NCBI GenBank assembly: GCA_037200685.1
Contig: JBBCIG010000016.1
Location: forward strand, 620,001-684,000
Direction: 5' to 3'
Source of the DNA: JAJKIP01 sp037200685
GTDB taxonomy: Bacteria; Bacteroidota; Bacteroidia; Chitinophagales; Chitinophagaceae
DNA length: 64,000 nucleotides
Part shown: positions 62,801 to 64,000 of the stretch, piece by piece
Layout of the letters: every line of letters starts with the position of its first letter
Numbering within the stretch: position 1 is the first letter of the stretch
Program-made: the position numbers and the translations under genes
Notes under the pieces: model-generated
What the model saw: only the letters and a program-made list of their open reading frames with translations
Database searches by the model: none
What the model was told of the DNA's origin: nothing

Positions 62801-63447
62801 ACTTCATCATGTCCATAAGCTGTATAAAAAACCCTGCCTTCTCCATAAGGTCTTACCCATGTATACGGTTCATGATGATCGCCCTCTACTCTTTCTGTTA
62901 ACACCTGTATATTCTTGCTGATCTTATCATGTACATAGGTTTCATCCTTTGTTACAAAAGAGGTAATGCCTTTCATTACAGGATGGTTCGGCTGTATAAT
63001 GACAGCGGAGAATGTATCTACTTTATGGCTTTTAAATTGTCCGCCGATCATCTCTACTACTTCGCTGGAATTGCGAAAGCACCAGGAGGCGGAATGAAGC
63101 GGAATAAAGCCTTTGCCTTTCCGTACAAATTCTAGCAAGGCCTTCTCCTGTGAACGGCTTATTGTATCATGATTGGCATAAACAATGAGGCCGTCATATT
63201 TGCTAAGGTTCTCTTCATTTAAATCATTGGGCTGGGTAGTAAAGGTGATATTGATACCATCTTTAAAATATTCTTTCGTGAAAATATCGGCTAATCTTTC
63301 CGAGTTATGGGCCCTGTTATTAGTATGACCAAGAAACAATATTTCGAGCCGGCGTGGGTTATCTGGAGTCTTGTGAGCAGTACCGGCGATAAAAAATATA
63401 CTGAGGAAGATACTTACAAAGAGAGTTAAAAACTTCTTCTGTCGCAT
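59881..63447 (-). CDS. Megaprotein: ThuA domain, PVC-type beta-propeller, HEAT repeats, LamG-like and cupredoxin domains
   Basis: 1188 residues, exported (MRQKKFLTLFVSIFLSIFFI, cut near AGT). Domains seen: ThuA-like at about 32-240 (ILFLGHTNNRAHNSERLADI; GKGFIPLHSASWCF; VFYTAYGHDEVTF); a membrane-bound-dehydrogenase beta-propeller at about 290-640 (FAAEPDVVNPIYMNWDERGR; ILEDTNGDGKADKFTIFADK); HEAT-like helices at about 660-860; a LamG/DUF1080-like beta domain at about 900-1050; and a C-terminal cupredoxin with full type-1 copper ligands (His in MQHNFV, Cys and His in YICTFPGHW, Met in RIMKG). Related proteins often end in cytochrome c, but no CxxCH is present. First gene of the leftward locus. 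Confidence 0.9.
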   Translation of the reverse strand: MRQKKFLTLFVSIFLSIFFIAGTAHKTPDNPRRLEILFLGHTNNRAHNSERLADIFTKEYFKDGINITFTTQPNDLNEENLSKYDGLIVYANHDTISRSQEKALLEFVRKGKGFIPLHSASWCFRNSSEVVEMIGGQFKSHKVDTFSAVIIQPNHPVMKGITSFVTKDETYVHDKISKNIQVLTERVEGDHHEPYTWVRPYGEGRVFYTAYGHDEVTFTNQGFLDLVRNGILWAIGDKAAANLASYQIANPKYFDGPVPNYERRNPAPKVQESLTPQQSMSLIQVPVGFELQLFAAEPDVVNPIYMNWDERGRLWVIETVDYPNEIKNDDIADDRIKILEDTNGDGKADKFTIFADKLNIPTSFTFSNGGIIVSEAPTFLFLKDTNGDDKADIRQPLLTGWGKRDTHAQASNLRYGLDNKIWGVVGYSGFYNGKKGKDSVAFGNGVYKFNPDGKNLEFLSTTSNNTWGLGFSEDFDVFISTANNTHTAFLGMPKRYFDKVKITETGVEKLDAHYGMHVATKNLRQVDVQGGFTAAAGHSLYTARSFPKEYWNRIAFVTEPTGRLIHRNILEQKGSGFIEEGDGWNMLVSADEWAAPIQAEVGPDGALWITDWYDFIIQHNPTPSVASSGLNAENGKGNAYINPLRDHERGRIYRMAYKNNDQKNTISLNKNDVAGLVKALSSDNMFWRTTAQRLLVEKGDKTALPALYKLVQNEQLDEAGINAPAVHALWTMHGLKAMNATNPAAIAVAVKALSHPAAGVRKAAIEVLPKTNATFQAMQKAKVFDDKDLRIRLAAVLATTDMQPSGPIGNVLVDMAEKEENITDTWLRHALIIASKLNQETFKAAFKKKGLNDNPSLMEASLAQRLAFGSRITTIPLVRTFGRQQQQQPALTPDVVSQEILISADMERATRGGGGGNNPNAAAATNTYSGIVVAQGNKTNGYVVYLQENKMYFVINEEGKAYQVSTPAALPAKFSFKAALQKDGTMRLAIDNKEAAYLKTAGLFKKDLEIPLRVGSDPRRGDEKVADYPDTAFNLRANMTNAKLETLEGILLPGQVPKADKVIILRVVKDVMKYDKTLLTAKAGTVLQIVIQNPDFMQHNFVLIKPKTTDKVGAAADRLAKGEPQAAMSVRMQYVPKMPEVLFATPLINPGKRYTLTFTVPDTPGDYPYICTFPGHWRIMKGILRVTK

Positions 63448-63588
63448 GGCAATTAGTTGAATCGTTAAGATGACAAAACGAATTTCAAAAAATTAATTTC
63501 AGTCCCCTATCGGAATTTTATCCAAGTTTGACTGTATTTTGTCATGAATTCTTTTTAATTTGCTGTTTGAACGACAACTTAAGAAAGG

Positions 63589-64000
63589 TTGAAAACAGCA
63601 CTCCATAAATCAAGTATTCCACCTACACAGATATTTGTCATCCGGCATTTAGAAGATAAACATTTTGACCCTGTATGGCATGCACATTCCGAGTACCAAC
63701 TTTTCGTGGTTTTGGAAGGAACCGGCACCCGTTTTATTGGTGATAGCATCAAATCATTTAAGCCCGGGGAGCTAATATTAACCGGGCCGCATTTACCCCA
63801 TGTATGGCGAAACGATGAAACATATTTTGACAGGCATAGCTCATTTAATACAAGTGGAATTGTAATTTACCTGAATGAGAATTTCCTGGGCGAACATATT
63901 CTTGAAAAAGAAGAGATGATGCTTTTAAAAAAGTTATTTACAAAATCAATGAGAGGCCTGGAATTTTATGGCGCTAAAAAAATCCAGGTGATTGACATGA
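63589..64000 (+). CDS. AraC-family transcription regulator, N-terminal part (cut by the window end)
   Basis: Probable regulator of the locus, read divergently from the megaprotein. An in-frame TAA at 63580-63582 leaves TTG at 63589 as the first start, preceded by AAGAAAGG, a good ribosome-binding site. The 137 residues form the AraC ligand-binding cupin: FVIRHLEDKHFDPVWHAHSE (the HAHSEYQL metal/sugar cup motif), LEGTGTRFIGDSIKSFKPGE, LTGPHLPHVWRND and IVIYLNENFLGEHI. The helix-turn-helix half lies past base 64000. Confidence 0.85.
   Translation, partial: MKTALHKSSIPPTQIFVIRHLEDKHFDPVWHAHSEYQLFVVLEGTGTRFIGDSIKSFKPGELILTGPHLPHVWRNDETYFDRHSSFNTSGIVIYLNENFLGEHILEKEEMMLLKKLFTKSMRGLEFYGAKKIQVIDM

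Overview
The window looks like chromosomal DNA from a Bacteroidota bacterium, most likely of the family Chitinophagaceae. Support: a SusC/SusD outer-membrane pair, two giant type IX secretion (T9SS) cargo proteins with gliding-type C-termini, a PorP/SprF-like protein, promoters of the form TAnnTTTG or TAnnTTCG, and few Shine-Dalgarno sites. No rRNA, CRISPR array or transposase gene was seen.

Layout. 1-12.8 kb is mostly housekeeping: the 5' part of dnaB (minus), an unknown gene, an AT-rich two-gene insert (endolysin-like M15 peptidase plus a large secreted protein), then pheT, a coiled-coil gene, zapA, rny, rplS, tatA and gatA. 12.8-24 kb holds a lytic transglycosylase, then a leftward group with pabB, an acidic low-complexity protein, purA, a 1397-residue SprB-repeat T9SS protein and relA/spoT. 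24-30 kb has tRNA-Leu(UAG), tig, a VWA protein, hpt, a GH73-LysM glucosaminidase and an O-methyltransferase. 30-46.7 kb has a lone GH67 alpha-glucuronidase, a small inverted-repeat-bounded insert, a sodium/solute symporter, a LOG-family hydrolase, glcD, a PorP-like gene next to a frameshifted T9SS protein, recG and a WecA/MraY-type transferase.

46.9-64 kb is a polysaccharide utilisation locus, all leftward except a divergent AraC-type regulator at the right edge. In transcription order it holds a ThuA/beta-propeller/cupredoxin megaprotein, a TIM-barrel sugar epimerase, a Gfo/Idh/MocA oxidoreductase, a secreted unknown, SusC, SusD, a DUF3823 lipoprotein, a GH43 arabinanase-like enzyme, an ACS-type MFS transporter and a frameshifted GH88 unsaturated-uronyl hydrolase. 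The enzymes suggest an arabinose- and uronate-bearing plant polysaccharide such as pectin side chains; this is inference.

The least explained signal is between the genes. About 75-bp repeats occur seven times in gene-free DNA, twice next to arrays of 7-base units, and other 7- to 9-base arrays form inverted pairs around tRNA-Leu and tig. A palindrome sits in frame inside tig, and a further hairpin family carries a promoter box at 32.7-33.8 kb. Three apparent one-base frameshifts (one T9SS gene, two in GH88) may be sequencing errors or real decay.
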